The notes beneath the pieces were generated by a model. It was not told where the DNA came from, did no database searches, and saw only the letters and a program-made list of their open reading frames with translations. A stretch of 64,000 bases of DNA from Sporosarcina sp. 6E9. Lineage in GTDB: Bacteria; Bacillota; Bacilli; Bacillales_A; Planococcaceae. Both the position numbers and the translations under genes were made by a program. Positions 17,883 to 25,897 of the stretch are shown one piece after another (within the stretch, counting starts at the first letter, position 1; every line of letters begins with the position of its first letter). The stretch spans positions 124,001-188,000 of the forward strand of contig NZ_JAGEMN010000002.1 of assembly GCF_017921835.1 (NCBI RefSeq), read 5' to 3'.

Positions 17883-18806
17883 TTGAAAGGTCGTATCTTT
17901 TGGCCTGCATTGTTTATAATAGGCCTTAGTTGGATTTTGAATTCTTATTATGCATATTCCAAACAACTTAATGAGCCGATATTTCTGGATCATTACATTG
18001 AACATTCAGTGGATGAGGAAGGTTTAAACTATCTCACGCTTTACTATTTAACAAATATCAATGATGATTCCCATGTCTCTCATGTAACTTTCGAAGGCAT
18101 CAACGGTTATCCGGCTCAGGATGACAATTTCTATGACCTCGGCTTCTATACAGATGAAGTTACGCCCGATTTACAAACATTTACGCATTATTCATTGCGC
18201 GAAATTCAGATTGCATTAGCCTCATACGATTTAGAGGAATTATTAAAAGAGGAAGATGAACTGATCACCCACGAAATGAAAGTGTTCTTTTACGATGGGC
18301 GGGAGATCACTGTCCCCATCGGCGAAATTGTGCTTCGTAAACCCTACGAATTTGGAGATGCTCTTGGCCAATGGGGTTCATCTAGTGGAGATAATTGGAA
18401 TATACTTACGTACAGGGCCTATGAAGCGCTAACCATTGACAGCATAACATTCGATTTTGCAGATGTTTTACAAGACCAGTTCTTTGTGAAATTCGACTCT
18501 ACAAACACTGCAACCCTTCATGAAGAAACGCATGATATTCTTGCGAACACAAATTGGCGTGACGTTCCTGGTATCGATATTCGGGATTTAAAGTTCCCGC
18601 TTGAGTTGCAAGAGGACGAATATATTACACTTTACACGCAGACTTCACCGAACTTTTTTGGTTCCTTGCAATCTTCTTTCCTATTTACTGGATCAACTGA
18701 AAACGGAAAACCATTTACATCCAATAGCACATTTAATAGCCAGTTACCTAATTTAAATCAAGAAGATGTTGACAGGCTGATTCATGAAAGAGGTGCTTCA
18801 AAATGA
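17883..18806 (+). CDS. Secreted or membrane-anchored protein of unknown function
   Basis: A 307-aa protein beginning with one membrane helix (FWPALFIIGLSWILNSYYAY) and continuing as an acidic extracellular domain rich in aromatic residues and predicted strands. The TTG at 17883 is chosen because GGAGGGGGG lies 7 nt upstream. Its stop overlaps the next gene by ATGA. I do not recognise the family. It sits next to the divergent two-component operon, which might control it; that is inference from position only. Confidence 0.7.
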   Translation: MKGRIFWPALFIIGLSWILNSYYAYSKQLNEPIFLDHYIEHSVDEEGLNYLTLYYLTNINDDSHVSHVTFEGINGYPAQDDNFYDLGFYTDEVTPDLQTFTHYSLREIQIALASYDLEELLKEEDELITHEMKVFFYDGREITVPIGEIVLRKPYEFGDALGQWGSSSGDNWNILTYRAYEALTIDSITFDFADVLQDQFFVKFDSTNTATLHEETHDILANTNWRDVPGIDIRDLKFPLELQEDEYITLYTQTSPNFFGSLQSSFLFTGSTENGKPFTSNSTFNSQLPNLNQEDVDRLIHERGASK

Positions 18807-19363
18807 AAAGTGCTTTGAATTTAATTTTTTGGGGATACCTCTTTGTACTACTACAATTTAATATTGAGATGATTGACATACTTCCCGATCCTATTGGTTA
18901 TTGTTTAATCGCATCGGGCTGTTTTGGACTTCGAGAACATTATCCAATCGCACAAAAAGCAGGAATTTTTGCTGTCGGAATGATTTTCGTGTCCATTCCA
19001 ACTACTTTTGTTAATCTAGACGGGGTAATTTCTTTTGGCTGGGGCATCTATTCAGCTGGATTGCTTTTTTTAAAATTAATTCTTGCTTACGCTGTTTTCT
19101 TGATTTTGAAAAGGATAGTGGAAGATTACGAACATACAGCATTAATTAATCGGACGAACACTGTCTTTACTTTTTATATGACATTCAATCTACTTTCATT
19201 AGCTTTCTTGTCTTTTTCAATGAATATGCCAAGTCATTCATGGCTTGCAGTTGTTGCGATACTCACATTTATTATGGAAATCATATTTATTGTTTTAATA
19301 CGGGCAATTCGAAATGCCGAGCCCGTTCATGCGGAACCTATAATAGATGCACCCATAAACTAA
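18803..19363 (+). CDS. Polytopic membrane protein of unknown function
   Basis: A 186-aa protein with about five membrane helices (residues 1-20, 30-50, 55-75, 85-105, 120-140, 145-165). The loop IDILPDPIGYCLIASG resembles a motif seen in small Bacillus membrane proteins of unknown role. It overlaps the preceding extracellular protein by 4 nt, so the two are translationally coupled and likely work together. No function can be assigned. Confidence 0.7.
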   Translation: MKSALNLIFWGYLFVLLQFNIEMIDILPDPIGYCLIASGCFGLREHYPIAQKAGIFAVGMIFVSIPTTFVNLDGVISFGWGIYSAGLLFLKLILAYAVFLILKRIVEDYEHTALINRTNTVFTFYMTFNLLSLAFLSFSMNMPSHSWLAVVAILTFIMEIIFIVLIRAIRNAEPVHAEPIIDAPIN

Positions 19364-19395
19364 GCCATGTCATTCACACGCGACATGGCTTTCTT
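19363..19395 (+). terminator. Terminator overlapping the end of the convergent permease gene
   Basis: A 9-bp stem AGCCATGTC with GACATGGCT followed by TTCTTTTG. It lies right after the preceding stop, and its right arm forms part of the 3' end of the leftward permease gene. Confidence 0.7.
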
Positions 19396-20257
19396 TTGTT
19401 TTTCGTCTACTCATTGTTAAAACCAAAATCCCGCCGAGCAGCATGACAATTCCAATCCATGAGGTTAAAATTAAGCGCTCTCCTACAATAAAAACACTTA
19501 GCAAAGCCGCTGTGAGCGGTTCTGCAAGTGAAAGCGTTACGGCAGATGAGGAAGGTATGCGTTTCAGCCCCGTTGAAAATAGAATATAGGCAACGCTCGT
19601 CGTTGCGATTCCAAGGTAGATGACCACTGCAATTCCGCTTCCAGTCAGCAGCCCCTCCGTGTCAAATCGTAAAAGAAATGGCAGTAACATAAGTGCACTC
19701 ATTGAAAAGATGACTGCAACGGCGGGAATAGCTTCCGTTTTTTCAAGGACTTCTTTATTGACAAGTGCATAAAACGCAAATAATAGTCCAGCGCCGAGCG
19801 ACATTGTCACGCCAATTGGATTGACGGCGATTCCATCATTTTTTATAAAGAGCAAGGCGCATCCAACAATTGCGAGTAACGTCGCAATCATCCATACGCC
19901 ATTTGGGCGACGTTTCAATACAAGCCATTCTATAAATCCTGAAAAAACGGGTGCGCTTCCAATGATCACAACCGTCCCAATCGCAATTCCAGTTAGTCTT
20001 ACAGAAGAGAAAAACAAATACTGGAAGACAGCCATCGAAATTGCAGCATATATCGTGGGACGCCACGGCCAGTTTCGAAAATCTATTTTTCGCATGATCA
20101 GTAAAATAGCTAATAATGTGAAACCACCCACCGCGAGTCTTGAGGCCCCTACCGCTAGTGGATGAATTGTTTGCGGCATGAACGTTTGAGCTGTTCCCGT
20201 TGTCCCCCAAAGCACAGCCCCTAACAAAACTAGACAATATGAAAGACGTTGTGACAA
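19370..20257 (-). CDS. DMT-superfamily (EamA) permease
   Basis: A 295-aa transporter with ten predicted membrane helices in two EamA repeats; the first contains LLGAVLWGTTGTAQTF, the second SLGAGLLFAFYALVNKE. It starts at a TTG at 20257, preceded by GGAGGGGAA. EamA permeases export or import amino acids, nucleobases or other metabolites; the substrate cannot be read here. It is a single gene with its 3' end in the terminator hairpin of the convergent operon. Confidence 0.85.
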   Translation of the reverse strand: MSQRLSYCLVLLGAVLWGTTGTAQTFMPQTIHPLAVGASRLAVGGFTLLAILLIMRKIDFRNWPWRPTIYAAISMAVFQYLFFSSVRLTGIAIGTVVIIGSAPVFSGFIEWLVLKRRPNGVWMIATLLAIVGCALLFIKNDGIAVNPIGVTMSLGAGLLFAFYALVNKEVLEKTEAIPAVAVIFSMSALMLLPFLLRFDTEGLLTGSGIAVVIYLGIATTSVAYILFSTGLKRIPSSSAVTLSLAEPLTAALLSVFIVGERLILTSWIGIVMLLGGILVLTMSRRKTKESHVACE

Positions 20258-20412
20258 AGCTTCCCCTCCAATCGCTTTACTATTAGAATACCATTCTTTG
20301 TACCTATAAACACACCATGTATCAAGAACACACTATCTCCTTTTCATTGTTTGCAGACTAAGGAACATCCTCAAGTCTTCCAATTACCGGGTGCGCTTCA
20401 TAATAAAACCGC

Positions 20413-20440
20413 TTCACATTTTCCACGGGATGTGTATAAT
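20413..20440 (+). promoter_or_regulatory. SigA-type promoter of queT
   Basis: TTCACA (20413-20418) and a perfect TATAAT (20435-20440) with a 16-bp spacer. Transcription would begin near 20447, about 20 nt before the riboswitch. Confidence 0.65.
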
Positions 20441-20463
20441 GGATAAAGTTATGCTATATGAAT

Positions 20464-20505
20464 ACGTGGTTCGTAACCATCCCACGGAAAAAAACTAAGG
20501 AGAAA
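20464..20505 (+). ncRNA. preQ1-I riboswitch
   Basis: The compact class I preQ1 aptamer. A P1 stem (CGTGG with CCACG, 20465-20486) encloses the GGTTCG loop segment and a C-rich ATCCC, and is followed by the A-rich tail AAAAAAACTAAGG characteristic of the class. The tail contains the queT ribosome-binding site AAGGAG, so ligand-induced pseudoknot formation would hide it and reduce translation. The gene controlled (QueT) is a known preQ1-riboswitch partner. Confidence 0.88.
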
Positions 20506-20511
20506 TGAATA

Positions 20512-21012
20512 ATGAACGTTAGAACTATGGCTACGAGTGGTGTTATTGCCGCTTTGTATGTGGCTGTTACATTTTTGATCGTCCCTTTCGGATTTATGCT
20601 CGTTCAATTTCGAGTTTCAGAGATATTTAATCATCTCGTTGTTTTTAATAAAAAGTATATATTCGGGATTGTAATTGGCGTCCTCGTTGCCAACTTTCTT
20701 TTCTCACCGATTTTAGTTGATGTCGTTTTTGGCGTGTTTCATTCTTTACTTGCTCTTTCCATTACGATTATTTCAGCGAAATTCATTAAAGGCATTATTA
20801 AAAGAATGTTGGTTAACACCGCAGTTTTCACAATTTTAATGATTATCATCGCTTATCAACTTAAAATTTTTGCAGATATACCAGATTACAATGGAATCCC
20901 GTTTCTATCCGTGTATCTAATCCTTGCACTTGGTGAATTCATAATTATGGCGATTGGCGTGCCAATTATGTATGCATTGAATAAACGATTAGATTTCAAA
21001 AAACTTATTTAA
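20512..21012 (+). CDS. queT: QueT-family queuosine-precursor transporter
   Basis: A 166-aa membrane protein with five to six helices and the family phrases SGVIAALYVAVTFLIVPFGF near the N-terminus split over residues 9-28, and VQFRVSEIFNHLVVFN at about 31-46. It is the S-component of an ECF transporter importing a queuine precursor such as preQ1. The preQ1-I riboswitch in the leader gives independent support. ECF energising genes are not in the window and are presumably shared. AAGGAG within the riboswitch tail is its ribosome-binding site. Confidence 0.9.
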   Translation: MNVRTMATSGVIAALYVAVTFLIVPFGFMLVQFRVSEIFNHLVVFNKKYIFGIVIGVLVANFLFSPILVDVVFGVFHSLLALSITIISAKFIKGIIKRMLVNTAVFTILMIIIAYQLKIFADIPDYNGIPFLSVYLILALGEFIIMAIGVPIMYALNKRLDFKKLI

Positions 21013-21017
21013 TCTTT

Positions 21018-21055
21018 AATACCCACCATTTCAGTCTGAAATGGTGGGTATTTTA
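21018..21055 (+). terminator. Terminator after queT (copy A of a duplicated element)
   Basis: A perfect 16-bp stem, AATACCCACCATTTCA with its complement, 3-nt loop, then TTTT. A near copy of the same hairpin follows the first BCCT gene at 23104-23148. Confidence 0.85.
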
Positions 21056-21075
21056 CTAAGGAGGCGTGCGAAACG

Positions 21076-21306
21076 ATGTATATTACAATCCCAAAGGCTG
21101 CTGAGCAACTTGGTATGCCTGTCGAACAAGTCACTAAATACGTACTGGAAGGACGCATTCGTGCGGTTCATGACGGAGAACAGTTTATGATTAACCAAGA
21201 CCAGTTCGAACTGTATTTTGATCAACTTGAAATCGCAAAACAGCAATTGACTGAATGGTTGAATGAGCCGCTTCCACCTGACCGAGATATAAAAGACGAG
21301 GATTAA
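21076..21306 (+). CDS. Small excisionase-like helix-turn-helix protein
   Basis: A 76-aa protein starting with ITIPKAAEQLGMPVEQVTKYV, an AlpA/excisionase-type (MerR-like) helix-turn-helix, then ILEGRIRAVHDGEQFMI-like wing residues and an acidic C-terminal tail (PLPPDRDIKDED). AAGGAGGCG precedes the ATG. Such proteins usually bind DNA or act as small regulators; no integrase is nearby, so a mobile-element role is unlikely. A decayed second copy lies before the second BCCT gene, so this gene was duplicated together with the transporter. Confidence 0.75.
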   Translation: MYITIPKAAEQLGMPVEQVTKYVLEGRIRAVHDGEQFMINQDQFELYFDQLEIAKQQLTEWLNEPLPPDRDIKDED

Positions 21307-21500
21307 TAGGTTTAAAGTCTTGAATGTTCTTCGATCTATACCAAGTCTTTTTATTCATTTATGATTTATTTTCAACAAAAATGAAAAGCTAATTTAGTAC
21401 TCTTCCTCCTCTATCGAAACTCAATTCTGTAGCAATACAAGTGACGATAAAACCATGCATAAAAGCTTTGAAATTCGGAATACTACCCTTAAAACTTGAT

Positions 21501-21528
21501 TTGCCTAAAAAATCGATTCTGTTATAGT
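21501..21528 (+). promoter_or_regulatory. Promoter of the first BCCT gene
   Basis: TTGCCT (21501-21506), 16-bp spacer, TATAGT (21523-21528), about 45 bp before the start codon. The same spacing and the same -10 are found in front of the second BCCT gene. Confidence 0.5.
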
Positions 21529-21570
21529 AGAAAATCATGTGCAAAAAACCAAATATTAGTAGGGGGAAAA

Positions 21571-23064
21571 ATGAAGAAAATATCAAATGTATTTTTTATA
21601 ACAATCGCACTGATTATCATAGCTGTTGGCTATGGTGCCATTGCACCGGAAAGTTTTGAGGCCATTACAACAAACATTAAAAACCTTGTTGCGTCAACAT
21701 TTGGTTGGTATTATATGATGTTGATGTCATTTATGGTTGCCTTAGCAATTTTTCTTCTTTTAAGTCCATATGGAAAAATTCGTTTAGGTAAAGACACGGA
21801 CCGTCCGCAATTTTCAACAGTTACATGGATTGCCATGCTATTTTCTGCAGGAATGGGAATCGGACTTGTATTTTACGGCGCTGCAGAACCGTTATCGCAC
21901 TTTGCAATCAATCCAGCGACAGAAGATCCAAATACTGCGGCAGCTTTTAAAGAAAGTTTGCGACAAACTTATTTTCACTGGGGATTTCATGTATGGGCGA
22001 TGTATGGCATTATTGCCTTATCTTTAGCTTTCTTTCAGTTCAGAAAAGACGAACCGGGCTTAATTTCAGCAACATTGAAGCCGATTTTCGGCAAAAAAAT
22101 GGAAGGTCCATGGGGTATTCTTGTTGACGTTCTAGCCGTATTCGCGACTGCATTTGGCGTCGCCACTTCACTCGGCTTCGGTGCTGTTCAAATTAACGCA
22201 GGCCTCAATCACTTATTCGGAATTGAGATTGGCATTACTTCACAATTCTTCATCGTTGCTGTCGTGACAGTTTTATTCATCGCATCATCATGGACAGGCT
22301 TAAGCAAAGGGATTAAGTATTTATCAAACACCAACTTAGTCGTTGCCCTTGTGCTTCTAGGCTTGGTTGTCATTCTGGGACCGACTTTACTTATTTTAAA
22401 TATGTTTACAGATTCGTTTGGAGGCTACCTTGCACACCTCATTGAGATGAGCTTTCGTACAGCCCCGTTGGATAGCGATAATCGGGCATGGCTTGATGGT
22501 TGGACAATTTTCTATTGGGCTTGGTGGATCTCATGGGCGCCGTTTGTCAGCATGTTTATTGCCCGTGTTTCAAAAGGCCGGACAATTCGTGAATTTTTAG
22601 TTGGCGTACTCATTGCACCCACTATTTTGGTCACATTTTGGTTCGCCGCATTCGGCGCAACCGCAAATGATATCCAAATGAGTGGCCTTTCCGATTTAAC
22701 AAAGTTTAGTACGGAACTGACGATTTTTGCGATGTTTGACGCAATGCCTGGATCATTATTCCTTTCGATTACTGCTGTTATCTTAATCGCTTCGTTTTTC
22801 ATTACGTCGGCAGACTCTGCAACATTCGTGTTGGGTATCCAATCTACGAACGGATCATTGACGCCGCCGAACACTGTGAAGCTCATCTGGGGACTGATTC
22901 AGTCAACAATTGCCGTCATATTGCTATCAGTGAACGGGTTAACCGCTTTACAAAACACCATAACGATCGCAGCTTTACCGTTTTCCTTCATCATGTTGCT
23001 CATGGTTGTTGCATTAATGAAAGCACTAAAAGCGGAAGCTATATTAATCAAAAAAGGAAAGTAA
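21571..23064 (+). CDS. BCCT-family osmolyte transporter, copy 1
   Basis: A 497-aa, twelve-helix sodium-coupled transporter for betaine, choline or carnitine. Family signatures are GMGIGLVFYGAAEPLSH (about 95), the Trp-rich WTIFYWAWWISWAPF (about 310) and VSKGRTIREFLVG. The ATG at 21571 follows TAGGGGGA; 25 further in-frame codons upstream have no ribosome-binding site. It is paralogous to the next gene with most residues identical. It most resembles OpuD/BetP-type glycine betaine importers; the substrate is not proven. Absence of the long N- and C-terminal osmosensing tails of BetP suggests simple control. Confidence 0.92.
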   Translation: MKKISNVFFITIALIIIAVGYGAIAPESFEAITTNIKNLVASTFGWYYMMLMSFMVALAIFLLLSPYGKIRLGKDTDRPQFSTVTWIAMLFSAGMGIGLVFYGAAEPLSHFAINPATEDPNTAAAFKESLRQTYFHWGFHVWAMYGIIALSLAFFQFRKDEPGLISATLKPIFGKKMEGPWGILVDVLAVFATAFGVATSLGFGAVQINAGLNHLFGIEIGITSQFFIVAVVTVLFIASSWTGLSKGIKYLSNTNLVVALVLLGLVVILGPTLLILNMFTDSFGGYLAHLIEMSFRTAPLDSDNRAWLDGWTIFYWAWWISWAPFVSMFIARVSKGRTIREFLVGVLIAPTILVTFWFAAFGATANDIQMSGLSDLTKFSTELTIFAMFDAMPGSLFLSITAVILIASFFITSADSATFVLGIQSTNGSLTPPNTVKLIWGLIQSTIAVILLSVNGLTALQNTITIAALPFSFIMLLMVVALMKALKAEAILIKKGK

Positions 23065-23103
23065 TGTGAAGTCGATTATATTTTAAAAATATAATCATTA
23101 TTT

Positions 23104-23148
23104 AATACCCACCATTTCAGTTTATACAATTGAAAAGGTGGGTATTTT
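23104..23148 (+). terminator. Terminator after first BCCT gene (copy B)
   Basis: AATACCCACC paired with GGTGGGTATT, with a longer, degenerate loop, then TTTT. The left arm and flanks (TTTAATACCCACCATTTCAG) are identical to the terminator after queT, showing that it belongs to a duplicated segment. Confidence 0.75.
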
Positions 23149-23167
23149 GTTTAGAAGGGATTGTTAT

Positions 23168-23239
23168 ATGTACGGATCAGCGAAAAAACTTAAGAATTGA
23201 CCACTTCCACGTGATATAGATATAAATAACGAGGACTAA
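23168..23239 (+). pseudogene. Decayed copy of the small helix-turn-helix gene
   Basis: A 24-codon remnant in the same place relative to the terminator as the intact gene at 21076. Read in frame it gives MYGSAKKLKN, a TGA stop, then PLPRDIDINNED and a stop. The intact gene begins MYITIPKAAEQL and ends NEPLPPDRDIKDED. The last 48 nt match at 35 positions. The middle of the gene (about 160 nt) is deleted, close to in frame, and one stop codon was gained. Confidence 0.75.
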
Positions 23240-23272
23240 AATACGCATTAGAATCGTTCGCTAGCGTAGCGG

Positions 23273-23300
23273 TTGTATTTAATAATGGATATGATATAGT
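23273..23300 (+). promoter_or_regulatory. Promoter of the second BCCT gene
   Basis: TTGTAT (23273-23278), 16-bp spacer, TATAGT (23295-23300). It has the same layout as the promoter of the first copy, as expected for a duplicated promoter. Confidence 0.5.
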
Positions 23301-23339
23301 TGAAAATTATATCGAAATCGTAATTCTATAGGAGGGTCT

Positions 23340-24833
23340 ATGAGAAAAATATCAAATGTATTTTATATAACTATGGCACTGATTATTTTAGCAGTTGGCT
23401 ATGGAGCTTTGGCACCGGACAGCTTTGAAGCCGTTACAACAACCATCAAGGACTTTGTTGCCTCAACATTCGGTTGGTATTACATGGTACTTATGTCATT
23501 CATGTTGGCGTTTTGTGTATTTATTATATTAAGTCCGTATGGGAAAATCCGGCTTGGTAAAGATTCCGATCGGCCACAATTTTCGACGGTCACTTGGATT
23601 GCAATGCTGTTTTCTGCTGGTATGGGTATAGGTCTTGTCTTTTACGGGGCTGCGGAACCATTATCACACTACGCAATCAGTCCAGCGACAGCGGATCCAA
23701 ATACAGCGGCAGCGTTTAAAGAAGGATTACGTCAGTCATTTTTCCATTGGGGATTCCACGTTTGGGCTATGTATGCAATTGTTGCCCTATCGCTAGCATT
23801 CTTTCAGTTCCGTAAAGGAGAACCAGGTTTAATTTCAGCAACATTGAAGCCGATTTTCGGTAAGAAAATGGAAGGTCCATGGGGTATTTTCGTTGATGTT
23901 CTTGCCGTTTTCGCTACAACGTTCGGAGTCGCAACTTCGCTCGGCTTCGGCGCTGTTCAAATTAATGCCGGGTTGAATTATCTGTTTGGTATTGAAATTG
24001 GGATTTTCCCTCAACTCATTATTATAGCAATCGTCACTGTTTTGTTTGTTATATCAGCTTGGTCAGGACTTAGCCGAGGGATTAAATATTTATCAAATAT
24101 GAATCTTGTATTAGCTGTTGTTCTACTCTTATTTGTTCTAATTCTTGGACCGACATTGCTGATTTTGAATATGTTCACGGATTCATTTGGTGGTTATTTG
24201 GCAAACATTGTTGATATGAGTTTTCGAACAGCGCCACTCGATGAAGGTAATCGAGAATGGCTAAATGGTTGGACGATATTCTACTGGGCATGGTGGATTG
24301 CTTGGGCACCATTTGTGAGTATGTTCATCGCCCGTGTATCAAAAGGACGTACAATTCGAGAGTTTTTAATAGGCGTTCTACTTGCGCCGACAATTTTAGG
24401 AGCGTTCTGGTTGGCGACATTTGGTACAACCGCTGTGAATATGCAAAAGGTTGGCGTTCGTGATTTAGCTAGCACATCGACAGAGCTCACTATTTTTGAA
24501 ATGTTTAGCGCGATGCCTTGGCCATGGGTACTGTCAATCGTAGCCGTCTTGTTGATATCATCATTCTTTATTACTTCAGCGGATTCTGCGACATTCGTTC
24601 TTGGTATGCTATCAACAAATGGCTCGTTAACACCTCCAAATGTTGTAAAACTTGGCTGGGGTGCTATCCAATCGACGATTGCTGTCATCTTATTATCCGT
24701 AAATGGCTTAACCGCTTTGCAGAACACAATCATTATAGCGGCTTTACCTTTCTCGTTCATTATATTACTAATGGTCGTCGCATTACTTAAAGGGTTAAAA
24801 GCGGAGATGCTGTTAATCAAGAGAAGAAAATAA
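23340..24833 (+). CDS. BCCT-family osmolyte transporter, copy 2
   Basis: A 497-aa paralogue of the preceding transporter, equal in length and nearly gap-free in alignment. It keeps GMGIGLVFYGAAEPLSH and WTIFYWAWWIAWAPF. Differences are concentrated in a few membrane helices (for example LMSFMLAFCVFIILS against LMSFMVALAIFLLLS) and the extracellular loop around residues 360-400, so the two may differ in substrate or affinity. TAGGAGGGT precedes the ATG. It was created by tandem duplication of the segment terminator, HTH gene, promoter and transporter. Confidence 0.92.
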   Translation: MRKISNVFYITMALIILAVGYGALAPDSFEAVTTTIKDFVASTFGWYYMVLMSFMLAFCVFIILSPYGKIRLGKDSDRPQFSTVTWIAMLFSAGMGIGLVFYGAAEPLSHYAISPATADPNTAAAFKEGLRQSFFHWGFHVWAMYAIVALSLAFFQFRKGEPGLISATLKPIFGKKMEGPWGIFVDVLAVFATTFGVATSLGFGAVQINAGLNYLFGIEIGIFPQLIIIAIVTVLFVISAWSGLSRGIKYLSNMNLVLAVVLLLFVLILGPTLLILNMFTDSFGGYLANIVDMSFRTAPLDEGNREWLNGWTIFYWAWWIAWAPFVSMFIARVSKGRTIREFLIGVLLAPTILGAFWLATFGTTAVNMQKVGVRDLASTSTELTIFEMFSAMPWPWVLSIVAVLLISSFFITSADSATFVLGMLSTNGSLTPPNVVKLGWGAIQSTIAVILLSVNGLTALQNTIIIAALPFSFIILLMVVALLKGLKAEMLLIKRRK

Positions 24834-24834
24834 C

Positions 24835-24879
24835 AAAACCGACTTACATTTAGTTTCTTAAAATGTAAGTCGGTTTTTT
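24835..24879 (+). terminator. Terminator after second BCCT gene
   Basis: Stem AAAACCGACTTACATTT with AAATGTAAGTCGGTTTT and a T-run, directly after the stop codon. Confidence 0.9.
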
Positions 24880-24910
24880 ATCTAGCTCCAGGCGCCTTGC
24901 GCTTTTGTTC

Positions 24911-25897
24911 TTAGCTTGGAATAAGTATTTTTTCGCGTTTTCCCACAATGTGGAGAAAGTCACTAACCATTGCGCTTGCTGTTGGGTACATGCCCGCTCC
25001 TGGGCCAATGAGCGTTAACGCTCCGAGGTATTCGGTATCCACGATGATTGCATTATCCACGCCGTCAACCCCGTATAGCGGATGATCCGAACCAATCACT
25101 ACTGGACCAACACTTCCTGAAGGAGTTCCGTCCTCGTCTATTGAAATGTCTGCAATATGGCGATAACGTAGACCTTTTTCCGTTGCAGTTAATACATCAG
25201 ACGCGTGGATTTTATCAATACCATTAACGGCAATGTCATCCCATTTCGGTTGACGTCCGAATGCTAAATCACTCAAAATCATCAGTTTTCGAAATGCATC
25301 TTTCCCGCCGATATCATCCGATGGATCTGCTTCTGCATACCCTTTAGACTGCGCTTCCTCAAGCGCGACTTCGAATGGTACGTTATCTTGCCTCATTTTC
25401 GTTAAGATAAAGTTTGAAGTGCCGTTCAAGATTCCTTGAATACGTCGAACCTGATCTGCTTTCAATAAGTTCTCAAGCGTGCGAATAATCGGTACCCCGC
25501 CTGCTGTTGTGGCTTCGAACCCGATTTTCACATGATGACTTTTGGCTAGTTTTATAAGAGCCGGACCATGCTTGGCAAACATCGCTTTGTTTGCAGTAAT
25601 TACATTTATCCCTTTCGAGATTGCTTTCGATAGATACGTGAATGCCGGATCTTCTCCGATAATCGCTTCGAATATGAGGCCTATATCCGGGTTTTCGAAA
25701 ACGTCGTGAATGGAATCTGTAATTTTGACGCCTGGCGTTTCGATTCTTTTTTTTGTGACGTCACGAACTACAATTGAAGAAATTTCAATTGTAAAACCCG
25801 TTTGCGACTTAATTTCATTCTTCTTTTCTTTTAATATTCGGTATATGCCTTCACCTACAGTACCGAAGCCAAGTATAGCGACTTTGATTGTCGACAA
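24911..25897 (-). CDS. hom: Homoserine dehydrogenase, short form
   Basis: A 328-aa NAD(P)-dependent enzyme converting aspartate semialdehyde to homoserine. The N-terminal Rossmann motif is VAILGFGTVGEG; the catalytic domain contains GILNGTSNFILTKM and GYAEADPSDDIGGKDA with the substrate-binding acidic residues. It ends near residue 328, so the C-terminal ACT regulatory domain of the longer (about 430-aa) Bacillus Hom is missing, implying no allosteric threonine control through that domain. The TTG at 25897 follows GGAGGTGG and lies inside the metX 3' end (43-nt overlap). It supplies homoserine to metX and metY in this operon. Confidence 0.9.
   Translation of the reverse strand: MSTIKVAILGFGTVGEGIYRILKEKKNEIKSQTGFTIEISSIVVRDVTKKRIETPGVKITDSIHDVFENPDIGLIFEAIIGEDPAFTYLSKAISKGINVITANKAMFAKHGPALIKLAKSHHVKIGFEATTAGGVPIIRTLENLLKADQVRRIQGILNGTSNFILTKMRQDNVPFEVALEEAQSKGYAEADPSDDIGGKDAFRKLMILSDLAFGRQPKWDDIAVNGIDKIHASDVLTATEKGLRYRHIADISIDEDGTPSGSVGPVVIGSDHPLYGVDGVDNAIIVDTEYLGALTLIGPGAGMYPTASAMVSDFLHIVGKREKILIPS

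Noticed and set aside
21076..21306. Excisionase-like protein as a sign of a mobile element
   Set aside because: No integrase, attachment repeats or phage genes nearby, and the gene was duplicated with a transporter, so a housekeeping or regulatory role is more likely.
24281..24820. 179-codon minus-strand frame opposite the second BCCT gene
   Set aside because: Antisense shadow; the same antisense frame exists opposite copy 1 because the two genes are paralogues.
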